NCBI GenBank assembly: GCA_036583965.1
Contig: JAZBQD010000034.1
Coordinates: forward strand, 5,355,222-5,419,221
Length of the DNA: 64,000 nt
Direction of reading: 5' to 3'
Source of the DNA: Prunella strophiata
Lineage: Eukaryota > Chordata > Aves > Passeriformes > Prunellidae
Below, piece after piece: positions 13,701 to 25,690 of this stretch. Numbering within the stretch: the stretch's first letter is position 1; the number at the start of each line of letters is the position of its first letter. Under the pieces are notes generated by a model. That model saw only the letters and a list, made by a program, of their open reading frames with translations. It did not search any database and had not been told where the DNA came from. A program made the translations under genes and the position numbers.

Positions 13701-16700
13701 GGCTTTGTTTTCTGGAAGGGTTGAATCAGGCTGATCCCCTGGTTACAGGGTAGGGAAGCAAAGGTCAAGAGTATCAAGTCAGAGCAGAGTTTCTTCATCC
13801 TCCTTTTTCCTTTCCAGGTCCATAACGTTCACGGAGCATTCAATGCCTTGGAGGGAGCAGACAAGCTCAGCTCAAACCGTGGGTATTCCTGGGCACTGCA
13901 GCTCTCAGCCACCCTCTGCAGGAGGGAAAGCAGGGCCATTCCTGCAACACTGCTGTTTCCACAAGTCCTTAATTTGCCTCTTTAGCCAAAATGATCCAGA
14001 CATTGCTGGCTGACATTTCTATTTCCTCCAGCCTACAGAAGAGGCTTAGCCCAAAAGGCCCTTTGCAGTCCTTATGGAGTTTTTTATCCATATCCTGTTC
14101 CTGTAGTGTCCCTTGGCTGCTGTTACTTCCATCAGAACTTTGCCTTGTACTTGTGTTGCAAATTGCCTTGAAATTCCTACTCTGTGGATGGCAAGAGGGA
14201 CATTTCCATGGCCCAGCACAAAAAGGAAAATCCAATGTATGCTGCAATTCAGTGTAGAGAATTGTCTCTCAAATGTTCAGGCTCCTCCAGGACATCAGTC
14301 CTGTCCATTTCTTGGAACAAAACTTCTATGGCTGTTCCTGAAGCTATACAGTTGTGGTTTGGGGTTTTTTTTACCTCCAGAAGCCAAATGTCATCGTGTT
14401 ACACTTGGCTAGAGGATCCTTCAGAGATGTCATTTAGAATTCTGTTTTAGAACTGTTTTAGCAGACACAAAAAATGGAATGAGCCATTTAAATAATGAAA
14501 AAAAAAAAAAAAAAAGAGTTAAGCAGCTGTAGGAGAATGAAGATGAGAAAGCAAGAAAGAAATGGAAGTACACAGGTTGTGATACCTCAGGTTTTTTTTA
14601 CCAAAATGATCTCAGTGGGCTGCAGCCCTAACCTCAGCCAGTTCCTGATTTAACCAGGCTGTTGGTGGTGGTGAGAAAAGTGTTACCATTTATAGTTGTG
14701 AGCAGTTAGGAAGGTTGGAGTAACCCAAACCTTGGGTGGGTTGTGGTCCTGCAGAAGTGCTGGGTGGCTTCTGGTGTCACCCCAGCACCTGCCAGAGTTC
14801 TGAACAAAGGGCACACATGTGGCATGTGAAGCTTTGTCGCCGAGATAAGGAGGAGGGAGCCACCCTTTTTTGTGACTTGTTCTGTGGGCTGGCTCCTTTC
14901 TCTCAGTGCTAACGAGTCCTTCCCTTTCCTTCCCTGAGCACAGCCCTTGCCTCTCACGACTACATCCTGAAGATCGTGCCCACGGTGTACGAGGACATGA
15001 GCGGCAAGCAGCGCTACTCCTACCAGTACACGGTGGCCAACAAGGTAAAGCAGCAGCTGCCTCTCCATCCTGGAGGCTCCTCTGCATCCCAGGGGATGCT
15101 CAGCCACCATTCCTCCCCTCCTGCTCCTCTCTGTGCCCTGTGGGTTTGTAGGTGAGCAGTAGCCTCTGCTGGGAGAAGGAGGAACTGAAGCTCCTCAGAG
15201 TGGGGCTTTTCCTGCTGCTGGCGTTTGCCAGGGTTGGGTTGTGAGGGCTGTCAAAGCAGGTGGTGGTGGTGCTTTCACTCCTGGGGAAGGTGTTCTTCCT
15301 CCTGGCGTGCTCACCTGTCAGTTTAGCTGGTGTGGATTTCTGTAAATCGTGTGGGAGGTGTTTACAGGCTGCAGGAACTCCTGTTGTGCCTGGCAAGATG
15401 CATCTGAATGGAAACTAATCCATCTGAACACACAAAACATCACTTACACCTGGTGTTAGTAACTAAACAGTCTCAGTTGTGATGGATGGATGAGACAAAT
15501 AAATCAGCAGAGTTTTCAGCTTTTTACAAATGTTGATTTCAGACATTAAGTCACTGAACTGTAGCAGCAAATATGTGCTGGTGGAGTATTTCACAGTCCC
15601 TGCATTATGATAGTGATTTATCACAGGAATCCATTAGTTTAGAGAAGATCCAAGATCACCAAATCCTACCAGTGACCAATTCCCACCTTGTCACCCAGCC
15701 CTGAGCACTGAGTGCCACATCCAGCATTTTAATAATTCAATGTATTGAATTTTTTTAAGGAAAAAAAAGGACCCTGTTTACTTTTTACAGTAGACAGCAT
15801 CTTCCAGTTGAAAATTATTTGCCATTCAGGTGCTAAATTAAATTCCAAAATCTGTTTGTAGTATCTAATTACTTCTAGTTTGCCCTAACTGATAATGAAG
15901 CACACACTCTCCTGGACTAGTTCTCACATTAATGTTCCTGACTGGTGACTTTTGGGCTTGCTTGTATGATGTGTCCCAGGGATTTGGACATCTCCCTCTG
16001 TTCAGATTACAATGTATTTGTTCTGCTTAATGTCACAACTGCTGTTCTGATAAGACTCCTGTGACAGGAGTTCTGAAAGTAATTTGGAAAATAGCAGGAG
16101 CTTTTGACACTTCTGTGAGCTTGGCTGCAAATTGGGGCATTCAGCCAAGTCTGACTCATTAGGGCAGGATTGCTGGTGGGGAGAAGGGGAGAGGAAGGAA
16201 AAAATGAGGTCAGTTATGTCAAAACTGAGGTGCTGAGTGTCACTGCTGCCTCTGTGCTTTCTTCTCGTGGTGCTTCAGCCCTTTACTCCACACTGAGCAG
16301 TGGGAAAGGAAATGGGAAGCCCCTGGAACAGTCTGGCACAGAGTGGCTGATGTGAGGAGAGTCTGCAGGGTTTAAACTCTGACTCCTCTCTTAGCTCCCC
16401 TATTTCCTCACTTCCCACAGAACCACTGTCCCAAAGTGAGCTGCAGAACTCCAGTAAAAGCCCTGAAAATTACATGACTGGGGACTTCTGCTTCTCTTGT
16501 CATCATGTGATGAGCCACCTAAAAATAGGGAAATTTGGGATTTATATGAGATGACAGGCAAAACTAATTTTTTTTTGTGTCATACTCACGAGTGTCCTGT
16601 TGCTTGTCCTTTTTTCATCTTTCTGAAGTATTTGAGGCTTCTGTGTGAAGGAGAATAGAACCAGGAGAGGAGATGTGAGCTGGCAGCTTGTCACAGGGCT

Positions 16701-19700
16701 GAGGAGGGGAAGAGGAGCTGAGTGGAGAGGCATCCTGTGCCATGCTGGGCTCTCCTTGGACTGCTGGGTCCCCAGCCTGCTTTCCTGGGATTTTTCTTCA
16801 CCCTGTGAATGTCTGAAAACTGATACCTATCTCCACTGACAGCACAGACAAAATATTATCTCAGGAAGATGTGGCTTGTAGTTACCAAGCTGGTGTTGGT
16901 TGCTGGCAGTTTGTCCTGCTGGGTGCTGTCCTGTGGCTGTGGCTGGCACTGGACCTGTCAGGAAACAAATGGATTAAAGGAGGGTGGCACTGGAAATCTG
17001 GAAGGTGTCTAGTCCCATCCTGGGATATTTTTTGAACCTTTGTCAATATTTTTCTGTGTACAGTTTCACCCTGGTTTTCAGCAGGAGTTTTAAATATGGT
17101 TTGAACATGGTTGCAGATGATTCATGCTAAGAGGGCAAAGCATTCCCATTGCCAGTGGGGAGGGGGCCTGACAAAGCAATGCAAGGACAAGGAGGGATTT
17201 TTTTACAGGTTCTTACAAACTAAATTCCATTTGTTTGGTGAATGATTTATATACAAAATATAGACATACATGTGATTTACAGAACTAAAACTTCACCTGC
17301 AGCCAGGCTGTTTGTATTTAAACAGAGCAGATCTAGGATGGAGAATCAGTAACAGCCTTCTGTTTAGTCCTGTAACTCTGAATCTAGGTGAGAGTAATCA
17401 CCATCACTCTGTCCCCAGCTCTTTCACTACCAGGCTGTAAAGAGATTGTTTTCCTCTTTGATAAGGGTGGGAGGTGAGCAGTCACACAGGAATCCAGTTT
17501 GCTTCTTTCCATCTGGTCACTGCTACAAAACAGTGGGGTGAAGGCCAAACCCACAGAGGCAGTTTTATGGCAGACACTCTCTGGGATGAGATTACTCACA
17601 TTTTGTGCCATTTTCCTCTCTTTTTCCCCTTTTTTTCCCCAGGAATATGTAGCCTACAGCCACACGGGCCGCATCATCCCGGCCATCTGGTTCCGCTACG
17701 ACCTGAGCCCCATCACAGTGAAATACACAGAGAGGAGGCAGCCTTTGTACAGGTTCATCACATCGGTGAGTTACCCTCAGCTCTCCTTCTCCCTTCCCCT
17801 GCCTGCTTTCATGGCCCTCCTGAGCCTTTCTTGTCCAGAGGAATTGAATTTCTGCCTCAGGGCATTGTGGAGATAAAGCAGCACTGGGGGTGGTGCTGGA
17901 GTGGGAGGTGAGCCCAGTGCTGACAACTTGATTTAATAGCTGGGCACAAAAAGAAGGGGAATTAACCTAATCCACAAGTGCCAGGCTCTTATCTAGGATG
18001 GGCTCTGTTGCAGCATGTCAGAAGCTTGGAAGTAAAGCTGAAAACTGCAAGTAAACTGCTCAGTAATGATGAGGTCAAATGTGCAGAGAATCTAGAATGG
18101 TTTGGATTGGAAAGAACCTTAAACCTCATCCCATTCCACCCCCTGATGGCCAGAAACAACTTCCACTATCCCAGGGTGCTCCAAGCCCTGTCCAGCCTGG
18201 CCTGGGACACTTCCAGGGATCCAGAGGGCAGCCACAGCTTCTCTGGGCACCCTGTGCCAGGGCCTCCCCCACCTTTTCCACCCCAAAGTTTCTCACCAGA
18301 GGGTTTTCCTTTGTTCAAGTGAGGGAAGGAGAGCTGTTAGATGACACAGAGCTGCCTTATCCTTCCTATCTGCTGGTACTTGGGTGATTTTTACAGTAAA
18401 TAGGAAGAAAATTGACAGTGGAGATTTTATCAGCAGCCACGTCTCTCCTCTCCTACAAGACACTGATTTATTTTTTTTTTTTACACTGAGTTTTATTCAG
18501 TGCTGCTGCTTGGCTTAATAAGGAGTGCCAGTTCCAGGCATTTACTGCTGGGTAGAAATGGAGAAGAGCTGCATTATCAAATTCCAGAGGTGTTTTCCTG
18601 ACGAGTTACATTTGGATCTGTCCAGAGAGCATCCTGCAGTCCTGATCTCAGCATCCAGAACAAAGCTGTGCTGGCCAAACTGCTCATTAGGCAAAGAGCT
18701 ATTTAAAGATCCTCCAGAACTTGAAAAAAAAAATGTCTTCAGGGAGTTGGCTTAAAATTGAAGCTGCAGTGAGCTGTGCCAGTGAGGCATGGTGGAATGT
18801 GAAGCAGTTGATAAATTGGCTGGAGTGAAGACCTCAAATTCTGACTTTTAAACTGTTTGACTGTTTTAACTGCAATTCACATAAACAGTGTGGCAGAGTT
18901 GCACTTCAAGATTTTGATTTTGCAACTTCTGATAAACAGCAAGTTCCCCTCACTGAACTTTAGACAGTGAATAGAATACACAAATAGCCAGATAAGGGGG
19001 CTTGAAGTAAAACCTAAATGTCGTGGTGAAAGACTTTCTCTTCTTAGCACATCTACTTGGCTTCAAAACAAAATCCTAAAAAAGGTCAAACATCAGCATT
19101 TCATGACTTGGCATCTCATTCTGCCTCTGCTTCTTTCCCTAAAATTGTGCTCCCAGAAGTTTCTTACACATCTTGGTGGGGGTGAGGGTGTGGAGGTGTT
19201 TTCATGGGAAATGATTTGATAGCTGGGATTATTCTATAATTTTTTTATCAGCATTGATTCACTGCTGATCTGCCATTATATGCCTATAAAAAGCATCTTT
19301 TTTGAATGATATCCCTGCTTCTGAGTTGACATAAGGGACCACAGGAGAGAATTTCCTCCCTGGTTGCCACAGTGACATTTTGGGTTTGTATCTCATTTGA
19401 ATTTGTATCCTATAACCTCAAAAACTGAAATGTGTGTTTCCTACTGAGAATCCAAAAATGGAACAGCAGTTCCACTTCTGTTTCTGAAAAGATTTAAAGG
19501 TTGAATAATTTTCATTAAATAAGAATTTCAGTTTCTCCTTTTCCCCAAAGTAACAGTCCTCTCCACACAGCCTGTTCCTCACTGGGCTCAGTCTGAGTGT
19601 TGAATCACTGGCCCCAGGATGAATTTTGCCCTGTTCTGTCTTTAAAGGTAGCCAGGCACTTTCTGGCTGCTTCAGGAGAGTTTTGCAGTTGATTTTTGGC

Positions 19701-22700
19701 TGCTTTGCTTGGTCCTGTAAATGGCTGTGGTGTCAGGCAGCTCCCTGGGGGCTGTTGCAGCTGAATGCCCTCACTCTGGGGGACGAGGATGATGCTGGTG
19801 GCTGTGTCAGGATGTCCCACAGGTGTGACAGACACTGGTGTGGAGGCAGAGCCTTGTTCCAGGGCTGGATCCTGGCTCAGTCTGGGCCATCTGGCCCTGC
19901 TGAGCTGCTCTGGCCTCCTTTGGGCCAGGATTGCAGTGCAGGAGAGCAGCCTTGGCTCTGCACCACAGCTCCACAGCCTCCCAGGTGGCACTGAACAGCT
20001 TGGCAGGGGGAGCAGCACTGCAGAGGGGCTGAGCACCTCCAGCCTGCCCTGTGTGGATGCCATGAGCTGTTCTTTAGCCCCTTCCTGTATCTCCAGCCTG
20101 GCCTTTTGCATCACAGTTGCTCTGGAGACCAGTTAGTGATGGCCAGCACTGGGCTGAGGGCCAGCAGGGACTGGGCTGGGCTGTGTGGAGTCACTGCCTG
20201 GCCTTGGGAAGCAGCAGCTGCTCAGTTTAAAAACCACAAGACAGGCTCTGGGATAGGGGCTCCTTCACTGTTTACTTGGGCTCCCCTGTGGCTTTCAGTA
20301 AATTTAAATTAGTGCTGGCATGGGGGATGATCCTGGGGCTTCAGAGAGGCTTTAGGGGGTCACTGATGGAGGGAGGGACACACTGCTGGGGGGTGATCCC
20401 ATAGAGAGGGGTGGTGGCTGTTCAGCAGGGAGCCAGAGGCATCTCCTGCTGCTGGCAGGGTTACCTGATGCTCTGTGTCACTCATGGCTTTGCCCTCCAA
20501 AGCCTCAGCACTGTGAAGAGCAGCATTCCAGCCCTGTAGCAGCATTCCCACACCCTCTCTGTCCCCATCTAACTCATGCCTGCTCCTTAGATCTTTGTGG
20601 TGTGAGGAATTACCCTAATTTTCTGTACCATGTGAGAGGTGCTTCCTGTGCAAAGGCTTTGGCTTAAAGTAAGCTTTTTTTTTTTTTTTTACTTTACATG
20701 CCATGCTCAAAAAAGTTCAGTACTAAATAAGATTTTATATTTCTTGTGGTGCCACTGTCACTGTTCCATGAGTTTGCCAGGGAACCTGGAGTTAACCACA
20801 GACACTTGGCAGAGTGTTAAACTCAGGGGTTTTTTGCCTGTCAAACTGCACTGCTTAAAATCAACTCATCCCTCATAAAGAGAAGCCATTCAAGACCTCC
20901 TGGTTGAGGTTATGGAGCAAGGGGAAAAGTTTCACTGCTGAAAATTCAGGAGTTCTTGTAAGTGGCCAAACTGAAAGAAGGTTTTATCATGAGATCAGTG
21001 TAGGGGCTGGGAGGGGAGAGCAGGTAGAAAAGCAGACAAAGTTCTGCTGAAGCATTCAAAATCCAAGTAATTTTTTTTTACTGGTATGAGAGGACTCATC
21101 TGGACTTCTAGGTGTGAAAAAAAATTAAACTGGAGATAATGGAGGGTGGGAACTGGAGCAGAGTGGTTGCAGACAGAGTAATTTCAGCCATGGAAGCTGG
21201 TGCTGGCAGGTGTCAGAGGTTCAGTCCTGTGGCATTTTTAAAGCCGAAATAATGCAAAATGTGCTGAAAATTTCTGTGTGGCATTCTGCAGCTTACCTTC
21301 CTAGGAATTGACTGAGGGTCCTACTGGTCCCCTCTGACTTTAAAAGTAATTTTCAGGCTTTAGGACATGCCAGAGGAGCACGAGTCATGTGTCTGACACT
21401 TGACTTGCTGTCACCTTGCTTGCAGCCTTGCCTCCTCCTGTGCATCCACTGGTGTTTTCCTTCAGGCACCAGCCTGCATCCCACTCTGCTGTGATCACCT
21501 TCTGTTCAAGGTGTATTCCTTATGTCCAGAGGGCTCTCACTGCTGGAATTATTCCCCTTCTGTGTCTCTTTCTCTTCATCCTTTCATGCCTGGGCCTGAG
21601 TCCCACGGACCTCATGGAGCTAAACACAGATCATTCCCAATAATTCATTCCATTCAATCCAGAGAAGTGCCTGATGCCTCCTTCCCCTACATGTGAGAGC
21701 TGTGCTGATAAAGGAACATTTGGTGCAGCTCCTGTGCTGACCTGGAGCCCAGCACTGCTCACAAGCTCTCCAAGCCCTTCTTCCGTCAGCAGGACTCAAA
21801 GCTGTGTGTGCAGGAGGCCCCAGCCAGTGCCAGGTGTGTGTGACTCATCCCCACTCAGCACTACAGAGCTCTGCAGATGAATTTATATATTTTTTTTTTC
21901 TATTCCCCAGCCCCCTGTGCTGCTGCACTGAAGTCAGATGTTCCTGCCTGTGATGCAGGATCTGCGTGTTGGACAGGGGTTTGTGTTTGTGGTGTGCCAT
22001 CTCCCCTCAGCTGAGCTGCTCTGAGCTGAAATAACCCAGCTCCAGGGTGGGCATTCCCCTGGGAAGTCACCCTGTGTCACACCCCAAGGGACAGCAGGGA
22101 GGGGGTACTTGTCCCCTAAAAATCCTGACTTTGCCTCAGGCTGGTGCTCTGCTCTTGGCAGCCTCGATCTGCTGGAATGCTGGGTGTCCTGCAAAAGCCA
22201 CATTTCCTGCAGCTCCTTGTTTCACTGAGCTCACTGGATGTTCATATCTTGGTTATAAATGCCCATGGAAAGGAGCTGTAATTCCCACTGCCTTAATGAG
22301 CTGTTTGTTCCTTCCCCTCAGTGCTGCTGCTGCTGCTCTCACGTTGGTTTTTTGTCTCTGACTTTGCCCATGGGGTGCTGTGTGGGAGAAGGGACGTGGC
22401 AGGCTGTGTGCAGTGTGGCACCAGTTCCCTCCTGGGCCAGCTCTGTTGCACTTTTATAGCATTTATCATGGAATTATTTAGGTTGGAAAAGACTTCCAAG
22501 GCCATCAAGTCCTAGCTGTGATCCCCACCTTGTCCCCAGCCCAGAGCATTCAGTGCCACCTCCAGGGATGGGGATCCAAACCTCCCTGGGCAGTTCCAGT
22601 GCCTGAGCCCCCTTTCCATGGGGAAATTCCTGCTGATGCCCACCCTGAGCCTGCCCTGGCCCAGCCTGAGGCCAGTTCCCTCTCATCCTGGATGCCCCCA

Positions 22701-24211
22701 GAGCTGTCCCCTCCTGTCAGGAGCTGTGCAGAGCCACAAGGTCCCCCCTGATCCCATTTTCTCCAGGCTGAGCCCCTTCCCAGCTCCCTCAGGAATTCTC
22801 CAGCCCCTTGCCCAGGCTCCATTCCCTGCCCTGGACATGCTCCAGCCCCTCAGGGTCTCTCTCCCCATGAGAGGCCAGAGCTGGACACAGCACCCCCAGT
22901 GTCACCTCAGCACAGGGGACAATCACACCCTGCTCCTGCTGCCACACTGTTTTTGATACAAAAACATCTGAGTTCTGCTCAAGACTGGCTTCATACAAAC
23001 CATCTGGTGAGGAGGCAGAAGCTTAAACACCACAGGAGGGGAAGAAAGTCCCAGGGTGCCACCAGGCAGTGTGACACACCACAGTGCAACCTAAAAATGT
23101 TACCAGCCATGTTCTGATTACACAGTTCTATTTCCTAACTCCCACATTTTTTTTACTTCATAACTGTGGTGCTCTTTTAATTTGGTCTTTTATGTTGTGT
23201 AGGATGAGGTGGTTCTGAGAATAACAGCAGGGTTGTGAGAGGGGGAACAGGATATTGAGCTGATCCCCTGACAAGGGCCTGCCTTAGAAAAAGGAGATTT
23301 GTTATGAGCTAGGAGCTGAAGGAGGGAGTAATCCCAAAAGTGAGCCATTGTAGCAGGGAAATATTTTGTATTGTTGGTCTCCTCCAGCCTAAATGACTCT
23401 GTGATTCTGTTTCCACAAGGACTGGTTTGACAGAATACACAGAATATTTCTGTGTTTTTGTAGCACTTCAGAAGTGAAGTTAATGCTAATCAGGAGATTA
23501 ATTTTTTCCTTAGCTCTGTTCTCGGAAGTAATTTTGTGGTTTAATTTGACCCAAGATCCACATCTTGTGTGGAAAACTCTGTCCCACAAAGAGTTAAGTT
23601 GGCTGCTGTCAGCAGTCCTTGTCATGGAAAGTGTTAGGCAGAGCTGTGGTGTCACTGGGAGCTGGGTTTCTCTGTTACTCACTGCCCTTCACGTGCTATT
23701 TCAGAGCCTTTTGCCTGTTTGTAAATGATCCTGTAAAATGGGGAAAAGACTACAAGACTGTGGTGTTTGTAACAGAAAACAGTATAGGAAGATGTGAGCA
23801 ACCAGAGCTTCTAGAAAGCTGAGTTAGGTGGAGTTTAGGGCAGAAGGGAGCAGTGTTTGTGCTGTGGGAGCTGGGATTTGTGATGGGCTCAGGCTGTGAG
23901 GAGTCCAGCACTCATTTATTCCACTGCAGGGAATGGTTTGTGTGAATGAATGATCCTCATGGAATTTCATCCCCAGTGCTGCTTCCCAGTTCTTACTGTG
24001 CTTCCAGAAAATACCCCCAGCAGCAGGGTCCCTCCTCCAGCTCAAGCTGTGTAAAAGTTTCCCTCATTGTTGACAAAGGTGTTTCCTCTCTCTGTAATTC
24101 CAGATATGTGCCATCATTGGAGGAACATTTACTGTAGCTGGGATCCTTGACTCCTGCATTTTCACAGCATCAGAGGCCTGGAAGAAGATCCAGCTGGGCA
24201 AAATGCAGTAG
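7376..24211 (+). CDS. ERGIC1: ERGIC1 (ERGIC-32), C-terminal coding exons, partial gene
   Basis: ERGIC1 is a cycling membrane protein of the ER-Golgi intermediate compartment that works with ERGIC2 and ERGIC3 in early secretory traffic. Seven exons (7376-7470, 8126-8250, 10555-10659, 13818-13878, 14944-15044, 17643-17765, 24104-24211) join in frame with GT/AG borders and encode about residues 53-290 of the usual 290. The product is almost all lumenal domain, with stretches such as NELYVDDPDKDSGG, HEVGHIDNSMKIPLNNG and RQRYSYQ-like text. It then has the second membrane segment (ICAIIGGTFTVAGILD) and the short cytosolic tail ending KIQLGKMQ. There are no internal stops or frameshifts. The N-terminal exons lie upstream of the window. 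The next gene downstream on the same strand is RPL26L1, as in human 5q35. Identification rests on near-identity to the remembered vertebrate protein. Confidence 0.96.
7693..7721 (+). repeat. Poly-T tract of 29
   Basis: An uninterrupted run of 29 T lies in the intron about 220 bp after an ERGIC1 exon. Read on the - strand it would be an A-tail, but no recognisable retroposed body adjoins it. Length in the assembly may be unreliable. Confidence 0.9.
8126..8250 (+). CDS. ERGIC1: ERGIC1 coding exon, residues ~84-125
   Basis: The acceptor is 'acccttgcag' and the donor is 'gtgagt'. It encodes LVGLDIQDEMGRHEVGHID, SMKIPLNNGDGCRFEGHF and SINK. It completes the split leucine codon of the previous exon and ends in phase 0. 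Confidence 0.96.
8251..10554 (+). other. ERGIC1: ERGIC1 intron, no further gene seen
   Basis: This is a 2.3 kb intron with ordinary composition. Short open frames such as those at 9092-9565 occur on both strands at once, have no splice support and match nothing I know. Confidence 0.8.
10555..10659 (+). CDS. ERGIC1: ERGIC1 coding exon, residues ~126-160
   Basis: The acceptor is 'gctaattttag' and the donor is 'gtgagt'. Its 35 codons start VPGNFHVSTHSATAQPQ and continue to SFGDKLQ. This is one of the most conserved parts of the lumenal domain. The exon is more GC- and CpG-rich than the flanking introns. Confidence 0.97.
10660..13817 (+). other. ERGIC1: ERGIC1 intron, no further gene seen
   Basis: This is a 3.2 kb intron. 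I saw no clear repeats or RNA genes. The 207-aa minus-strand open frame at 12595-13218 has no family resemblance and no splice context. Confidence 0.75.
13818..13878 (+). CDS. ERGIC1: ERGIC1 coding exon, residues ~161-181
   Basis: A short 61-nt exon with acceptor 'cctttccag' and donor 'gtgggt'. It encodes VHNVHGAFNALEGADKLSSN plus the first base of the next proline codon. Confidence 0.93.
13879..14943 (+). other. ERGIC1: ERGIC1 intron with 18-nt poly-A run
   Basis: This intron of about 1.1 kb holds an A-run at 14498-14515. No transposon body or gene was recognised. Confidence 0.75.
14944..15044 (+). CDS. ERGIC1: ERGIC1 coding exon, residues ~181-214
   Basis: The acceptor is 'ctgagcacag' and the donor is 'gtaaag'. 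It completes the split proline, then encodes LASHDYILKIVPTVYEDMSG and KQRYSYQYTVANK. Confidence 0.96.
15045..17642 (+). other. ERGIC1: ERGIC1 intron with a CR1 fragment
   Basis: This is a 2.6 kb intron. Apart from the inverted CR1 piece at 15640-15728, only unique AT-rich sequence is seen. Confidence 0.75.
15640..15728 (-). mobile_element. CR1 LINE fragment, inverted
   Basis: It contains 'cccaccttgtcacccagccc' followed by 'gagcactgagtgccacatcc', the reverse complement of the CR1 3' region seen at 1436-1590. Confidence 0.8.
17643..17765 (+). CDS. ERGIC1: ERGIC1 coding exon, residues ~215-255
   Basis: The acceptor is 'cccccagg'-type, preceded by a strong pyrimidine tract, and the donor is 'gtgagt'. 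It encodes EYVAYSHTGRIIPAIWFRYD followed by LSPITVKYTERRQPLYRFIT and S. It leads into the second membrane segment. Confidence 0.97.
18086..18305 (-). mobile_element. CR1 LINE fragment, inverted
   Basis: It starts near 'agaatggtttggattggaaa' and runs through 'gtgctccaagccctgtccag' and 'ccacagcttctctgggcacc', all standard reverse-complement CR1 3' sequence. Confidence 0.9.
22463..22985 (-). mobile_element. CR1 LINE, about 0.5 kb, inverted
   Basis: It begins 'atcatggaattatttaggtt' and continues through 'gatccccaccttgtcccc', 'tcctgctgatgcccaccctg' and 'agagctggacacagcaccc'. This is one of the longer CR1 pieces in the window. The upstream edge is clear; the 3' limit is approximate. Confidence 0.9.
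23376..23412 (+). mobile_element. CR1 LINE terminal scrap
   Basis: The string 'ctccagcctaaatgactctg' followed by 'tgattctg' matches only the last few dozen bases of a CR1 element. Confidence 0.55.
24104..24211 (+). CDS. ERGIC1: ERGIC1 terminal coding exon, residues ~256-290 and stop
   Basis: The acceptor is 'tctgtaattccag'. It encodes ICAIIGGTFTVAGILDSCIF (membrane segment), then TASEAWKKIQLGKMQ and a TAG stop at 24209-24211. The C-terminal residue differs from the human H. Confidence 0.97.
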   Translation: MCAIIGGTFTVAGILDSCIFTASEAWKKIQLGKMQ

Positions 24212-25690
24212 CAGTGAAACTCCACCCTCGACTCCAAGGACAGGAGCAAAGATTGACAAATCTACCACTACCTGTTTTTGTCTTTATTTTCTATTTGATT
24301 GAATCAGTATGTTTTTCTCTAATCAGGCTGTTCAGTGAAGACGTCTTCAACAAATCAAAGAAATCTCCATGCATTTCAGAGCTCTGAGAGGGAAAAATCA
24401 GTGGAATCAGGGTGTGGATTTTGATTCCCTCCCCCCAGAGAGAGAGGCTGAAGTGCCATATCAGATCTAAGTGAGGATGGCAGTCTGTCCTCTGGGAGGT
24501 TCCTATGGCAGTGTACAAACTAGGGAGGAGATGGCAAAGAGCTGAACTGTCCTGTGGCACTTTCTGGAGTTCTGTTGGATTTGCATGATCAGACAATCGA
24601 CTTTTGTGTAGGGCAAAATTACACATGAGGAAGAAATTCCACCCGTGGTGCCAAAAAGGTGATGTATCTGTTGGTGAGAAATGGAAAGTGTTAGTCCCCA
24701 CAGCAAACCTAAGTGACAGAGGGCAGAAATAACATACCAAGAAATGTTTTGTGCTTCTCTTGAAAGCTCAGTTGTTCAGATACAACCTTTGTAACAAAGT
24801 GAAAAAAGAACAGGAAGCCTTCCCCAGCTACCTTTCCCTAGGTCATCTGTGATCCCAGCAGTGGAGGGCATTTCTTTTACTCTGGATGTAAAAGTGGTTT
24901 CATTCCTTCCCACTAACTGAATATCCAGTCTTGTGTTTACAGGTGGCATGAAGTAAAAACCAAACTGAGCAACACAGTTTTATGTGGCCTTTGCTTTGAA
25001 AGGGAATAGTTGTCTTTACAGCATTAGCTTTTCTTTCTTCTGTTTCTAAACACAGACCACCCAAAAGTCTGGATTCTGTGCTTCTGCTTTGTTATTGTTG
25101 TTGTTTTTTTTTTTTGAAAAGAGGTTTTATATTCTCTGTGCTCAGAAAAATGGTGCAGCCCTCTGGGTGGATGAGCACAGCTTCCTCTCTTGCTTTGTGT
25201 GTGTATATTCAATACACCTGTCAAACACAGGAATTCTGACTTTTCAGGATTTAAGGTGCCTCCCTTTTCCTTTAGAACTCAGCCAGGCATCTTTTCTGAG
25301 CCCTGGACTGACACTGTTCTCCCACAGGTACACAGGGCAGCATTCCCACAGGCTGACCCTTGCTGGGAGTTTTGTTTGATCCCTTGAAAAGATTCCTGAG
25401 CTTCCCTGTCCATTCCTTCAAGCCTTGTCTTCTGGAGCCTCCAAAAAACAGAGGTGTGAGGGGAAAACTCCTGCCAGGGGTGTCTTGCATGTCATGGTGG
25501 GCATGAGGACTCAAAAAAGAGACCAGATGCCCTCCAGTGCATTTTCCAGAGCCTCATCCATGTTCCTTGAGTAGTGACAGTCTCTGCATGCCTTGTGAAT
25601 GTCTGAGCTGAGGATACACAAATTTTAATTCTTTTCAGGATGGATTGAACAAAAACAATCATTAAAATAAAGATCTTGAACTCAGTGCTG
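24212..25690 (+). other. ERGIC1: Probable ERGIC1 3'UTR
   Basis: Non-coding sequence follows the stop codon. The first AATAAA downstream is at 25666-25671, giving a 3'UTR of about 1.5 kb. Further AATAAA motifs at 27299-27304, 27753-27758 and 28139-28144 could extend it. The true end cannot be decided from sequence alone. Confidence 0.5.
25666..25671 (+). terminator. ERGIC1: Candidate ERGIC1 poly(A) signal AATAAA
   Basis: This is the first canonical hexamer after the stop codon. It is a candidate only, as three later hexamers exist before the minisatellite. Confidence 0.4.

Larger units (their letters stand above)
17766..24103 (+). other. ERGIC1: Last ERGIC1 intron (6.3 kb)
   Basis: It contains CR1 fragments (18086-18305, 22463-22985, 23376-23412) and a 16-nt T run at 20675-20690. 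The remainder shows no gene. Overlapping open frames near 19605-20136 are on both strands and unsupported. Confidence 0.8.

Noticed and set aside
17000..17040. Possible small CR1 scrap
   Set aside because: Only a loose likeness to CR1; too short and diverged to support.
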